A DNA stretch of 64,000 nt from Bergeyella cardium (GCF_003614945.1 NZ_QYCZ01000001.1:762001-826000), one strand, 5' to 3'. Counted from the stretch's first letter, positions 34,120 through 43,940 are shown. Numbers and translations are program-made. The notes: a model not told the origin generated them from the letters alone.

Positions 34120-34698
34120 ATGATAAACATTGTACTCTTTGGGCCTCCAGGTAGTGGAAAAGGAACGCAGGCACAGAACTTAATCCAAAAGTTTAATCTG
34201 AAACAAATTTCCACAGGAGATTTATTCAGATATAACATCAAAAATGAAACAGAACTCGGCAAGCTTGCAAAATCTTATATAGATAGAGGGGAATTGGTTC
34301 CAGACCAGGTAACTTGCGATATGCTGAGAGAAGAAGTCCAAAAACCTACCGATACCAACGGGTTTATTTTTGATGGTGTTCCGAGAACTGTGGCCCAAAC
34401 AGAAGCTGTAGAAAAAATAGTGAAAGAAGTTCTCGGCTCCGAAATCAGCATCTGCCTCGCTCTAATGGTTGAAGATGAAATCTTGGTACAAAGACTTCTA
34501 AAAAGAGGAGAAACCAGCGGTAGAACCGATGATGCCGATGAAAATATCATCAGAAACAGAATAAAAGAATACTATGCAAAAACTGCCGAAGTAGCAGAGC
34601 TCTACAAGAAACAAGGGAAATATGTAGAGATAAACGGCGTAGGAGAAATAGACGAAATCTCCGAAAAGCTATACGCAGAAGTAGAAAAAATGAAGTAA
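34120..34698 (+). CDS. adk: adenylate kinase
   Basis: The enzyme interconverts ATP+AMP and 2 ADP. The 192 residues have the P-loop GPPGSGKGT (8-16), STGDLFRYNI, the AMP-site segment FDGVPRT and RGETSGRTDDADENIIRNR. The LID is the short, non-zinc type. In most adenylate kinases the AMP segment is DGFPRT; here Phe is Val, a mild change. It ends with a terminator before the obgE promoter. Confidence 0.96.
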   Translation: MINIVLFGPPGSGKGTQAQNLIQKFNLKQISTGDLFRYNIKNETELGKLAKSYIDRGELVPDQVTCDMLREEVQKPTDTNGFIFDGVPRTVAQTEAVEKIVKEVLGSEISICLALMVEDEILVQRLLKRGETSGRTDDADENIIRNRIKEYYAKTAEVAELYKKQGKYVEINGVGEIDEISEKLYAEVEKMK

Positions 34699-34718
34699 AA
34701 TTTATTCATTGTATTTAT

Positions 34719-34752
34719 AAAAGAGTTGCTCATTTGGGTAGCTCTTTTGTTT
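34719..34752 (+). terminator. terminator of adk
   Basis: AAAAGAG-tTGCT and AGCtCTTTT pair around a short loop, followed by TTTATTTAT. Confidence 0.7.
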
Positions 34753-34774
34753 ATTTATCATCGCTTTATTTTTA

Positions 34775-34782
34775 TATCTTTG
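34775..34782 (+). promoter_or_regulatory. -7 box of obgE
   Basis: TATCTTTG, 68 bases before the ATG. Confidence 0.55.
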
Positions 34783-34850
34783 CCCGCTTTAAGGCTGTAA
34801 TTAATCTTAAGTCTGGGGGCTTTTGGTCTAATATCAACGAATAATTTTTT

Positions 34851-35837
34851 ATGTCAAACTTTGTAGATTATGTAAAAATCCATTGCCAGTCGGGGCACGG
34901 AGGGGCTGGTTCAGCTCACCTTAGGAGGGAGAAGTACATCCCGAAAGGCGGTCCTGATGGTGGCGATGGCGGAAGAGGTGGGAATATCATTATGAAAGGG
35001 AATGCCCACGAATGGACGCTTCTCCCTCTCAGATATACTCGGCATATAAAGGCTGGGAGAGGGGAGAATGGCGGTAAAAGCCAGCTCACAGGTGCCGATG
35101 GCGAAGATGTCTATATAGAAGTGCCGATTGGTACCATTGCGAAGAATGAAGACGGAGAGATATTAGGCGAGATAATGGAAGATAAGCAGGAAATCATCTT
35201 AATGAAAGGTGGGAAAGGCGGCTTGGGCAATGAGCATTTTAAATCTGCAACTAATCAGACTCCTCGTTATGCGCAACCTGGGCTTCCGGGTGAGGAGGGA
35301 TATATTACTTTTGAGCTTAAAGTCCTTGCGGATGTAGGTTTGGTCGGCTTTCCTAATGCAGGTAAATCCACGCTCCTGTCGGTTGTCTCTGCGGCTAAGC
35401 CCAAAATTGCAGATTATGCTTTCACTACCCTTACGCCTAATTTGGGCATTGTAAATTACCGAAATTATAAGTCTTTCGTGATGGCAGATATCCCTGGTAT
35501 TATAGAAGGAGCTGCCGAAGGCAAAGGGCTTGGGCATCGTTTTTTAAGGCATATAGAAAGAAATTCGGTACTCTTGTTTCTCATTCCTGCCGATGCCGAA
35601 GATCATTACCAAGAGTTTAAAATTCTGGAGAATGAACTTAGAGAGTACAATCCCGAACTCCTACATAAGGATTTCGTTATCTCTATTTCTAAAGCAGATT
35701 TACTCGATGACGAGCTAAAAAGAGAAATCTCCGCAGAATTTCCAGAGAATAAACAGCCATTATTCTTTTCGGGGGTTACAGGCGAGGGGCTTACGGAGCT
35801 TAAAGATGTCCTCTGGAAAACTTTAAACCAAGATTAA
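34851..35837 (+). CDS. obgE: GTPase ObgE/CgtA
   Basis: Obg is a ribosome-associated GTPase for large-subunit assembly and stress control. The 328 residues have the glycine-rich Obg fold (1-158; for example [12 protein letters not shown] and [11 protein letters not shown]), then the G domain with GFPNAGKST (about 165-173), the switch DIPGIIEGA and SKAD. It lacks a long C-terminal domain, as is usual in Bacteroidota. Confidence 0.96.
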   Translation: MSNFVDYVKIHCQSGHGGAGSAHLRREKYIPKGGPDGGDGGRGGNIIMKGNAHEWTLLPLRYTRHIKAGRGENGGKSQLTGADGEDVYIEVPIGTIAKNEDGEILGEIMEDKQEIILMKGGKGGLGNEHFKSATNQTPRYAQPGLPGEEGYITFELKVLADVGLVGFPNAGKSTLLSVVSAAKPKIADYAFTTLTPNLGIVNYRNYKSFVMADIPGIIEGAAEGKGLGHRFLRHIERNSVLLFLIPADAEDHYQEFKILENELREYNPELLHKDFVISISKADLLDDELKREISAEFPENKQPLFFSGVTGEGLTELKDVLWKTLNQD

Positions 35838-35850
35838 TTTCATTTTATGA

Positions 35851-35875
35851 GAGAGGCTTAGGCTTCTCTTTTTTA
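35851..35875 (+). terminator. terminator of obgE
   Basis: A seven-pair stem (GAGAGGC with GCTTCTC, one wobble) followed by TTTTTT. Confidence 0.7.
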
Positions 35876-35921
35876 GTAGTAGTAGCTTAATAATTGAAGC
35901 CGTGTTACCAGTGTTAAGAAG

Positions 35922-36809
35922 CTACTTATTGCTAAATTTTTTAAGCTCTTGGAGGGAGCCGTTGAAGACATTGAGATCTACTTTTGTATTAATGCCATAG
36001 ACAATGCCCTTTTCGGAGAATTGCCAGAGATCCCAGTGGTCGGTAGGGGAAGGCTGGAGTACATTGTTATAATTGGCAAGCCAAAGGGGATAACCTTCAA
36101 ACTCGCCACGCAAAAAGTCCTTATAGTAGTAATAATAGGTGTAGATGATGGGCTTCTTACCGTAGTGATTTTCTATAATATTGCACCATTTCTTGAGGTC
36201 GGCAATGAGCTGTTCTTTTGATCTCCTCCTTGGGATTTTCTCTATATCGAGCACGGGAGGGAGGTCATCTGCTTCAAGGTGAACCGTAGCAATAAAGTTT
36301 TTTGCCTGCTGGGCAGGGTCTTCATCGGCGCGGTAGAAGTGGTAAGCACCGCGGATTTTGCCGTGCTTTTGGGCTTTCATCCAAAAATCAGCGAAGTGTT
36401 TATCGGTACTGGCATTGCCCATCGTAGCCCTTAGCACAACGAAATCAATCGAAATAGCTCCGCCCGCAATCGTCATACTGTCCCACTCAATGTCCTCTTT
36501 TCTTTGATAATGAGAAATATCTATTCCGAAGACTTTATCGTGATGTTCAGAGATGATTCTCTCCATTCTCATCGTTTCATACGGGGTGTTTTTGAGTACA
36601 GAATGCTCTTTTTTAATCCTAAAATAGGAGGAATAATAGTACCCGAGGGTCGTTCTGTAATAAAATCCGATAGAGAAAAGCCCAATGAGCAGAAACACTA
36701 AAAGGAGGTGTCTTTTCTTCCAAAAGCGTTTGTTTTTCTTATTCTTTTTTCGATGGGTATTAGGCTTTTTAGCACTTGTCTTTTTCCTCTTGTGGGCTGT
36801 TTTCTGCAT
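35922..36809 (-). CDS. GH25-family lysozyme, membrane-anchored
   Basis: The 295-residue protein has a very basic cytoplasmic start (1-33) and one span (about 34-50). A glycoside hydrolase 25 domain follows from about 93: FGIDISHYQ, VVLRATMGN, GAYHFYRADEDP, LPPVLDIEK with the catalytic Asp/Glu pair, and DHWDLWQFSEKG. GH25 enzymes cut the MurNAc-GlcNAc bond of peptidoglycan. The anchor keeps it at the outer face of the inner membrane. It starts 19 bases after the lipid-kinase gene and is probably cotranscribed. Confidence 0.92.
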   Translation of the reverse strand: MQKTAHKRKKTSAKKPNTHRKKNKKNKRFWKKRHLLLVFLLIGLFSIGFYYRTTLGYYYSSYFRIKKEHSVLKNTPYETMRMERIISEHHDKVFGIDISHYQRKEDIEWDSMTIAGGAISIDFVVLRATMGNASTDKHFADFWMKAQKHGKIRGAYHFYRADEDPAQQAKNFIATVHLEADDLPPVLDIEKIPRRRSKEQLIADLKKWCNIIENHYGKKPIIYTYYYYYKDFLRGEFEGYPLWLANYNNVLQPSPTDHWDLWQFSEKGIVYGINTKVDLNVFNGSLQELKKFSNK

Positions 36810-36827
36810 ATTTATCCTGTGATTTTT

Positions 36828-37682
36828 TTATTGCAAAATACGAAGGCTTTGTTTGGAAACTTTAATGCTAACAGGGGAGGAAATACTCACCGCATCACCG
36901 TCTATATGCCAGAGGTCGGAGGAAGCATTTATCTCAATTTTTTCTGTACAGAGGTATTTGATGTAGCGGTTGCCCCTCAGTTTTTTGGTGAAAAGTCGGC
37001 AGGCGAAGATAGACGAGTACCAGAACGGAAACTTCTTGACGAGTGCAAGGTCTATCTTACCGTCATCTATAATCGCCTGCGGTGCGATGTAGGCATTATT
37101 CCCAAACTGACGGGTATTGGCAATATTGAGCATCATATAGCTGCCATTGAAGTTCTCAAAGTGGGAATCTGAAAAGGAAACCTCTACGCTTTTAAACTGA
37201 AAATAGGTCTTGACCGTTGTTTTTATATAGTTGAAAAATCCCCGTGAAGTCTTCTCAAAATTATGGGCCACAGCGCTGTCGAGCCCCACACCAGAGACAT
37301 TTATACAGAAATAATCATTGATTTTTACCGTATCTATTTTCTTTGAATTGCCTTTTTGGAGCTTTTCTATAAGCTTTTTTAGATTGGTATTGAAGCCGTT
37401 TTCTCTTGCAAAGCCATTACCCGACCCCATTGGATAGACCGCGAGGATTTTCTCGGAATTGACCAGTTGCTGCGCAATGGAGGAGATGGTGCCATCGCCA
37501 CCAGCAGCTACAAAAATATCAATATGCTCCCAGTTCTCAGAGATGAAGCGCTCTGTATCCTCTTTTGTACGAGAAATAAGTACGGTGGGTTGGTCTATGC
37601 GTTGGTTGATTTCCTTTAAAAAAGGTTCGTATTGCCCTTTCGAGGAATTGGGGTTGATAATAAAAGCGGTTCTGCTAATCAT
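36828..37682 (-). CDS. diacylglycerol-kinase-family lipid kinase
   Basis: The 284-residue protein has the DAGK catalytic motif AAGGDGTISSIAQQL, then YPMGSGNGFARENG and a C-terminal beta domain ending in VSISSPVSIKVSKQSLRILQ. These soluble enzymes (DgkB/YegS type) phosphorylate diacylglycerol or related lipids. The start MISRTAFIINPNSSKG is chosen because the longer frame reads through the promoter and a G10 tract. Confidence 0.9.
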   Translation of the reverse strand: MISRTAFIINPNSSKGQYEPFLKEINQRIDQPTVLISRTKEDTERFISENWEHIDIFVAAGGDGTISSIAQQLVNSEKILAVYPMGSGNGFARENGFNTNLKKLIEKLQKGNSKKIDTVKINDYFCINVSGVGLDSAVAHNFEKTSRGFFNYIKTTVKTYFQFKSVEVSFSDSHFENFNGSYMMLNIANTRQFGNNAYIAPQAIIDDGKIDLALVKKFPFWYSSIFACRLFTKKLRGNRYIKYLCTEKIEINASSDLWHIDGDAVSISSPVSIKVSKQSLRILQ

Positions 37683-37687
37683 AGCGA

Positions 37688-37695
37688 CAAATATA
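37688..37695 (-). promoter_or_regulatory. -7 box of the lipid-kinase operon
   Basis: TATATTTG on the minus strand, five bases before the ATG, again suggesting a leaderless mRNA. Confidence 0.6.
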
Positions 37696-37763
37696 GGGAT
37701 TTTTGGAGAGGCATTGTTTAATATTTTTAGGAGTATAATATGGATATAAAGAGGCTTAAAACA

Positions 37764-37773
37764 GGGGGGGGGG
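37764..37773. repeat. G10 homopolymer tract
   Basis: Ten consecutive G lie about 70 bases upstream of the -7 box of the lipid-kinase gene, next to a hairpin (37780-37807, CAGCCACT/AGTGGCTG). Confidence 0.9.
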
Positions 37774-37844
37774 AGCCTACAGCCACTCACAATACTGTAA
37801 GTGGCTGAAAAAATTAAAACTTTAAAATTAATTTTATACAGAAC

Positions 37845-38045
37845 CTAACTGCATTTTCCGTCTTTCTTCACACCCAATTTATTCAGAATCATATACATCA
37901 TACACCAGTTTGTGGTAGCGTGAATCAGCATATTAAGCCCTACAAGTCCTATGAGCCAGAACCCGTTTGGGTTTATGAAAATTCCTAACAGGAGGCCGAT
38001 TAAGATTAAAGTTCCTGCAATGGCATGTACAATTCTTGTTTGCAT
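37845..38045 (-). CDS. DUF2892 (YgaP transmembrane-like) protein
   Basis: The 66-residue protein has two hydrophobic segments (about 8-28 and 30-50) and MQTRIVHAIAGTLILIG, GLNMLIHATTNWC and a C-terminal GVKKDGKCS. It matches DUF2892, which in E. coli YgaP is fused to a rhodanese. It is the last gene of the tolC-adaptor-RND operon (79-base gap). Cys residues in the second span and tail could carry sulfane sulfur. Confidence 0.88.
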   Translation of the reverse strand: MQTRIVHAIAGTLILIGLLLGIFINPNGFWLIGLVGLNMLIHATTNWCMMYMILNKLGVKKDGKCS

Positions 38046-38124
38046 AATGTTTTGTTTTAAAGTTTAATTTTAAAAATATATAATTGAAGGTTATGAGTTT
38101 TAGATTTTAAGTTTTCAAGGTTAG

Positions 38125-41100
38125 TTATTCTTCCGACAGGTCGCATTCTTTTTTGGAGATACTCTTCCATTTTTTGCGTTCTACCATATAATATACCAGT
38201 GGGACTACAACTAAAGTAAGCAGGGTAGAGACAATAGCTCCGAATACTAATGAAATTGCCAGTCCTTGAAAAATAGGATCAAAGAGAATAATCATTGCAC
38301 CGATGACAACGGCTCCAGTTGTGAGCAAGATAGGAGTAGTTCTCACGGCTCCTGCTTCTATGATAGCTTGTTTCAGCCCCTCGCCTTGCTCCAAGCGAAT
38401 TTCAATAAAATCGATGAGTAATACAGAGTTTCTTACCATTACTCCTGTAAGGGCAATCATCCCAATAAATGAAGTTGCAGTAAAGAATGCATCTAAAAGC
38501 CAATGGCCGAGTACAATTCCAATAAGTGAAAGAGGGATAGCAATCATCATTACAAACGGGGTTTTGAAATTCTGGAACCAACCGACAATCAGCATATAAA
38601 TAATGATAAGGACTACGGCAAAAGCTACAGCAAAATCACGGAAAACTTCGAGTGTAATTTGCCATTCTCCATCCCATTTTATGGTATAGTCAAAATCGCT
38701 ATTGGGCTGCCCCATATACAGTTCATTTAGTTTATAACCATTGGGGATTTTAATGTGTTTGAGCTTTTCATCCATTCCGAGAATAGCGTATGCAGGGCTT
38801 TCTAATGCTCCCGCCATATCTGCCATTACATAAACTACGCGTTGCTGGTCTTTGCGGTAAATACTTTTTTCTACTTCTTTCTCTTCTATTTTTACTAAAT
38901 CCGAGACGGGAATCATTCCTATTTGTCCTTTTACTTTTAGGCTGGTTATATCCTGAATATTGGCCTTGTCGGCATCATTAAGCCTCATAACGATATCAAT
39001 CGGATAAACAGATTTTTCATCGTACAGATTTCCAATAGGATATTCTCCCATTAAATAGGTTATATTTCCTACAATCTGCTGAGGAGCAACTCCGTTTAAC
39101 ATTGATTTTTCCTTATCAGGAATTATTTTGAACTCTTTCTGACTGTCCTCAATTCTCGTATCAATATCTACGACATCATCGGTTTTTTGGAGGATTTTTT
39201 CAATCTCTTTTGCTATGCGCATCTGCTCATCGTAGTTTGGTCCATAAACTTCCGCAACGATGGTTGATAAGACAGGTGGTCCTGGGGGAACTTCTACGAT
39301 TTTTACATTTGCATTGTATTTTTTTGCAATTTTTTGAATCTCGGGGCGAATATTTTTTGCAACATTGTGGCTCTGCTCTGAGCGCTCTTCTTTTCCTTTT
39401 AAATTTACCTGAATATCTGCTGTATTACTCGCTCCTCGCATATCATAATGGCGAACCAAACCGTTAAAGGTAATCGGTGCTGATGAACCTACATAATTTT
39501 GATAATTCACTACTTCTGGAACGGTTTTCAGATACTGTGCAATGTCTTTGGTTAAGGCATTGGTTCGCTCTAAAGTGCTCCCTTCGGGCATATCAATAAC
39601 CACTTGGATTTCATTTTTATTATCAAATGGAAGTAGTTTTACGGCTACCCATTTCGTAAAAAATGCAGATACGGAAACCAGTAATAAAACAGCGGTAATC
39701 CCCAGCATTAGCCATCTTTTAGATGTGGAGTTTAAGAGTGGGAGCTCAATCTTTTTATAGATTTTGTAGATTTTTGAAGTTTCCAGACCTCGCTCTTCTT
39801 TATGCTCCTGCTCATCTTTTACTCGGAGTAAATGATAACCTAAATAAGGAGTAATGGTGAGTGCTACGAAAAGGGAAAGCATCATCGCAATAGATGCACC
39901 GATGGGCATAGGAGACATATAAGGTCCCATCATCCCAGAAACGAAAGCCATTGGTAATATTGCTGCAATTACAATAAATGTTGCTAAAACAGTTGGGTTG
40001 CCCACTTCGTTGATTGCATAAATAGCTGCCTGCTTAAACGGGAGTTTCTTCATATGAAAATGCCGGTGCATATTTTCTGCAATGATGATACTGTCATCTA
40101 CTACAATTCCCACCACAAAAACAAGAGCAAAAAGAGTGATTCTATTGAGTGTATAACCGAGGATGTAGTAACTGAAAAGCGTGAGAGCAAATGTTAGTGG
40201 AACGGATAAAAATACTACCAGCCCACCTCGCCAGCCCATTGCCAGCATTACCAGAACAGTAACGGCAATAATGGCAACACCAAGGTGCATTAGAAGTTCA
40301 GAAACTTTATGTGAGGCGGTTTCTCCGTAATTTCGTGTTACTTCTACATAGACTTCATCAGGAATCAGTGTTTTTTTGAGGTCATCTACTTTGGAAATGA
40401 TGCGTTCAGAAATTTTCATTGCATCGGCACCTTTCACTTTGGAAACAGAAAGCGTTACTGCGGGGTATTCAGACTTGAATTTCTTCCCATTTTGGGTAGC
40501 ATTTCCATAACCAAAACTCACATAGTTTACAGGAGCTGAAGCGCCATCTGAGATTTTGGCAACCTGTTTTAGATATACAGGCATATTTTGTGAAGTCCCT
40601 ACCACGAGGTTTTCTACATCTTCCTGAGAATTGAGAAACTGCCCTGTTGTAAGCATAAATTCTGTATCCCCAGAATTAAATTTTCCAGATTGAGAACTTC
40701 CATTATTTGCCTGAATCATTTGCATAATGCCTAGTGGGTCTATGCTTAGCTCTGCCATTTTATCCTTATCCAGTGTTACAGAAAGCTGTCGGTTTCGTCC
40801 ACCGATTACATTGGTCTGGGAGACATCCTTGATTTTTTTGATTTCGGAAGCTACTTCTTCTCCAATCTGTCGAAGTTCGTAATCATTATATTTATCGCTC
40901 CAAAGTGTGAGTCCTAACATTGGCACATCATCTATAGAGCGGGTTTTTACCATTGGAGGCATCACTCCTTTCGGGAAAATATCCTGATGTTTCATCAATT
41001 CATCATAGAGTTTTACATATGAGCGCTCTGTATCTTCACCTACCAAAAACTGAACGATAATCATTCCCTGTCCATTCATTGCCATAGAGTGTAAATGCTC

Positions 41101-41346
41101 TACACCTTTGATGTTGGAAATAATCTTTTCCAAAGGTTTAATCACACGGTTCTCTACTTCCTGAGGATTAGCTCCGGGGTAACCGACCATAACATCTGCC
41201 ATCGGAATTACAATTTGAGGTTCTTCTTCTCTGGGAATTAAAGTTGAGCTATACACACCGATAATCATCAGTGCTATCATCAGCAAAATCGTGAGTTTTG
41301 AATTGATAAAAAACGCGGCAATACGTCCTGAGAATCCTTTTTCCAT
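38125..41346 (-). CDS. RND efflux permease
   Basis: The 1073-residue inner-membrane pump has the RND layout: twelve spans, two large periplasmic loops (after spans 1 and 7) and the proton-relay segment FVVGIVVDDSIIIAENMHR in span 4 with paired Asp. GYPGANPQEVENRV and GMIALTGVMVRNSVLLIDF are further family blocks. It resembles the branch often next to DUF2892 genes in other bacteria rather than AcrB itself. The substrate is not known. It works with the adjacent adaptor and TolC proteins. Confidence 0.94.
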   Translation of the reverse strand: MEKGFSGRIAAFFINSKLTILLMIALMIIGVYSSTLIPREEEPQIVIPMADVMVGYPGANPQEVENRVIKPLEKIISNIKGVEHLHSMAMNGQGMIIVQFLVGEDTERSYVKLYDELMKHQDIFPKGVMPPMVKTRSIDDVPMLGLTLWSDKYNDYELRQIGEEVASEIKKIKDVSQTNVIGGRNRQLSVTLDKDKMAELSIDPLGIMQMIQANNGSSQSGKFNSGDTEFMLTTGQFLNSQEDVENLVVGTSQNMPVYLKQVAKISDGASAPVNYVSFGYGNATQNGKKFKSEYPAVTLSVSKVKGADAMKISERIISKVDDLKKTLIPDEVYVEVTRNYGETASHKVSELLMHLGVAIIAVTVLVMLAMGWRGGLVVFLSVPLTFALTLFSYYILGYTLNRITLFALVFVVGIVVDDSIIIAENMHRHFHMKKLPFKQAAIYAINEVGNPTVLATFIVIAAILPMAFVSGMMGPYMSPMPIGASIAMMLSLFVALTITPYLGYHLLRVKDEQEHKEERGLETSKIYKIYKKIELPLLNSTSKRWLMLGITAVLLLVSVSAFFTKWVAVKLLPFDNKNEIQVVIDMPEGSTLERTNALTKDIAQYLKTVPEVVNYQNYVGSSAPITFNGLVRHYDMRGASNTADIQVNLKGKEERSEQSHNVAKNIRPEIQKIAKKYNANVKIVEVPPGPPVLSTIVAEVYGPNYDEQMRIAKEIEKILQKTDDVVDIDTRIEDSQKEFKIIPDKEKSMLNGVAPQQIVGNITYLMGEYPIGNLYDEKSVYPIDIVMRLNDADKANIQDITSLKVKGQIGMIPVSDLVKIEEKEVEKSIYRKDQQRVVYVMADMAGALESPAYAILGMDEKLKHIKIPNGYKLNELYMGQPNSDFDYTIKWDGEWQITLEVFRDFAVAFAVVLIIIYMLIVGWFQNFKTPFVMMIAIPLSLIGIVLGHWLLDAFFTATSFIGMIALTGVMVRNSVLLIDFIEIRLEQGEGLKQAIIEAGAVRTTPILLTTGAVVIGAMIILFDPIFQGLAISLVFGAIVSTLLTLVVVPLVYYMVERKKWKSISKKECDLSEE

Positions 41347-41382
41347 AAAAAAAAATTTTTAGTATTTAATAAGGTAGTTTGA

Positions 41383-42471
41383 TTATTTCAATTCTACTCT
41401 TGCTCCGTTAAACAATCTCCCATTGGAAGTGAGAATATAGGGTTCATCAGCCTTTAATCCAGAAAGTATTTCCACTTGCTCTCCGAAAGTTTTGCCTACT
41501 TTTACCCATCTTAAAATTGCGGTATTTTGGGAGCTTAGTACATAAACTCCAGTAAGCTGACCATTTTCTACCAAAGCAGATTTAGGTATCTGTATGCTTT
41601 CCTGAAAGTCTTGATTGGCTTTTCCGGAATATTTAAAGGGAAATTCTACATTGACAAACATTCCAGCCAAAGCATCCGATGAATCCATAATATTGATTTT
41701 AACCATATACTGTCCGCCTGTATTAGCTGAAGATTTACTGATTTCTGAAACTTTCCCCGAAATTCTTTTATTCAATGATTTTAATATCACCTGAACCTGC
41801 ATTCCATTCGTAATCTGATTGATGTTCTGCTCAGAAACCAATACTTGAGCCTGTAAAGACGAAGGTGATTCTATCGTTAAAAGTGGCATTCCAGGATTTG
41901 CCATATCGCCCTGTTCCACATATTTTGCGGTAATAATCCCTGAAATTGGAGCGGTAATATGAGTATAGCGGTATTGAGCATTCACTTCATTTTTCATTTG
42001 ATGGACAGCATCCAGACCAGCTTTTGCCATTTCGTAGCGTGCTTTCATATCGTCAACTTCCTTTTGTGAGGCACTTTGTGTCTTATAAAGATTTACAAAA
42101 CGCTCATAATCTTTCTTTGCAATATTATAACTCGCTTGGGCTTGAGAAATCTGAGCATTAATCTGACCACTCTTAGCCTGAATATCGCTCGCATTGATGG
42201 AGACTAATAACTGCCCAGCACGGACATTTTGCCCAATCTCGGCTCTCATTCCCGTAATATATCCCATCATTCTGGTAGAAACATTTACTGAGTTTTTGGC
42301 AACGAGTTTTCCACTTGCTGTGGCATGGGAAGTTCCATTACTTGTGTTCGGTCTATTTACCGTAACACTAATGGGTTTGTCATTAAATGCTGCATTTTGT
42401 TTTTTGTCGGTGGTGCAACTCTGATTGATGAGCGCTCCTAAAATAATTGCGGTATAAATGTATTTTTTCAT
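41383..42471 (-). CDS. RND efflux periplasmic adaptor, lipoprotein
   Basis: The 362-residue protein has a lipoprotein signal (LINQSC, Cys19), then a barrel-sandwich lipoyl half (RMMGYITGMRAEIGQNVRAG), a helical hairpin (about 100-165) and a second lipoyl half. A beta-barrel follows, with VSEQNINQITNGMQVQV and KSALVENGQLTGVYVL. It links the RND pump to the TolC-type channel. Confidence 0.93.
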   Translation of the reverse strand: MKKYIYTAIILGALINQSCTTDKKQNAAFNDKPISVTVNRPNTSNGTSHATASGKLVAKNSVNVSTRMMGYITGMRAEIGQNVRAGQLLVSINASDIQAKSGQINAQISQAQASYNIAKKDYERFVNLYKTQSASQKEVDDMKARYEMAKAGLDAVHQMKNEVNAQYRYTHITAPISGIITAKYVEQGDMANPGMPLLTIESPSSLQAQVLVSEQNINQITNGMQVQVILKSLNKRISGKVSEISKSSANTGGQYMVKINIMDSSDALAGMFVNVEFPFKYSGKANQDFQESIQIPKSALVENGQLTGVYVLSSQNTAILRWVKVGKTFGEQVEILSGLKADEPYILTSNGRLFNGARVELK

Positions 42472-42571
42472 AGTAGATTTTTTTTATTTCTTAGACGGTT
42501 TCCCTCTAATAATGATATTTAATAAAATGAATTAAACATTAATTTTTTATGACTAAATCTTTATAATGGTA

Positions 42572-43879
42572 CTATTTTTTCAGAAATTCCAGATAGGCAA
42601 AGGCAGTGTTATACTCAAAGATCGCTTGCTGATATTCCAATTCTTTCTGAGACATTAAGGTTTCAGCAGAGAGGAGGTCGGCCGATTTTTCCAGCCCCTG
42701 CTCATAGCGATTTTTTCGGATTCTGTATGCTTCCTTGCTTTGCTCCCAGGCTTTTTGGGTAAATATGATTTTAGAATTCGCATCTTGCACAGCACGACTG
42801 GCTTTGGAGAGTTCCAGCTCACTTTGTTTTGTGTATTGCAAGAGTTCAGCCTGTGTTTTTGAGACTTCAGATTTATATTTTTCAGATTCGGATTTTGATT
42901 TTAATCCATCAAAAATATTCCACGATAGCTGTAGCCCGACCAAATATCCATTAGCATCAAATTGAGCGAATTTGTTATCGTAGATTTCCCAGCTTCCAAA
43001 GGCATTCAGACGAGGGAGGAATTTAGATTTTGAAGATTTGATAAGCCATTTATAGGCTTCCAGAGATTTATTGTATGCTTCCAAATCCTTCCGATGAATA
43101 TTGAGTCTTAAATCCTCAGAAATTAGCCCTTCTTGATATTTCAGAGGTTCTGTTGGTTTAAGAATCTTGCCATTAGAATTTTCGTTTAGAAGGAAATAAA
43201 GATAGTCGGAAGCATTTTTTATGTTAGACTTCGCTATTTGAATCTGGCTATCAATCTCACTGAGGCGTACATCCACATATAAGATTTCGGACTTCTGAAT
43301 CATTCCATTTTTGAAATAATTATCCATCATTTTTCTATTGGCGAGTGTTGTAGCTCTTGCATTCTCCAATGTTTTGAGCATTTTGTAGGCAAGCTGGAGC
43401 ATCATATAGGATTTTCTTAGCTCATACTGGATGTATTCTTTGGTGCGCTCCGCTTTTATTTTTAGTATATCGGCTTTTACCTTTCCTGCTTTCTTCTGAA
43501 GTATTGCGTCCATATTAAAAATCGGTTGTTCTATTTCCACTTTTGTCCCAAAGTTAGAGATACTTTTGGGGTTGTTAAGTTTCATAGGGTCAAAATCCAT
43601 TGCGCTGACTCTCTCCTGATTTAGTTTTGAACCAAAAGTCATCAGAGGGTTATTGGTATTAATAAATGTATAGGATGCTGTGATATTGGGAAGATACATT
43701 GCCCTTGTTCCTAAAAGTTCGGTCTGTGCTATATCTGCTTCTTTTTGTGCCAGTTTTATTTGGAGGTTTTCATCTAATGATTTAGCTTCAATTTCTGATT
43801 GTGAAATTTGAATAGTGTCCTGTGCCTTCCCCTTAGAATAAATACTTAATGCTAAAACAGAGAAAAGAATATATTTCAT
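42572..43879 (-). CDS. TolC-family outer-membrane efflux protein
   Basis: The 435-residue protein has a signal peptide (1-19, ending KGKAQ) and two repeats of the TolC alpha-barrel/beta-barrel fold, for example NLQIKLAQKEADIAQTEL and VGLQLSWNIFDG, with long coiled helices. It is the first gene of a four-gene operon (tolC, adaptor, RND, DUF2892). A shared operator-like motif and a -7 box lie just upstream. Confidence 0.93.
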   Translation of the reverse strand: MKYILFSVLALSIYSKGKAQDTIQISQSEIEAKSLDENLQIKLAQKEADIAQTELLGTRAMYLPNITASYTFINTNNPLMTFGSKLNQERVSAMDFDPMKLNNPKSISNFGTKVEIEQPIFNMDAILQKKAGKVKADILKIKAERTKEYIQYELRKSYMMLQLAYKMLKTLENARATTLANRKMMDNYFKNGMIQKSEILYVDVRLSEIDSQIQIAKSNIKNASDYLYFLLNENSNGKILKPTEPLKYQEGLISEDLRLNIHRKDLEAYNKSLEAYKWLIKSSKSKFLPRLNAFGSWEIYDNKFAQFDANGYLVGLQLSWNIFDGLKSKSESEKYKSEVSKTQAELLQYTKQSELELSKASRAVQDANSKIIFTQKAWEQSKEAYRIRKNRYEQGLEKSADLLSAETLMSQKELEYQQAIFEYNTAFAYLEFLKK

Positions 43880-43895
43880 TTTTCTTAATTTTTAG

Positions 43896-43903
43896 CAAAA
43901 GTA
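43896..43903 (-). promoter_or_regulatory. -7 box of the tolC-RND-DUF2892 operon
   Basis: TACTTTTG on the minus strand. No TTG-type -33 element is found at the usual distance, consistent with activator dependence. Confidence 0.65.
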
Positions 43904-43925
43904 TACTGGTGAAATCTCCTGTACA

Positions 43926-43940
43926 GTGATAAATGTTACA
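43926..43940 (-). promoter_or_regulatory. putative Crp/Fnr-type operator
   Basis: TGTAACATTTATCAC on the minus strand, centred about 42 bases before the predicted transcription start. The same motif (14/15 identical, with the same 22-base gap to the -7 box) precedes the rhodanese gene. Confidence 0.6.
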
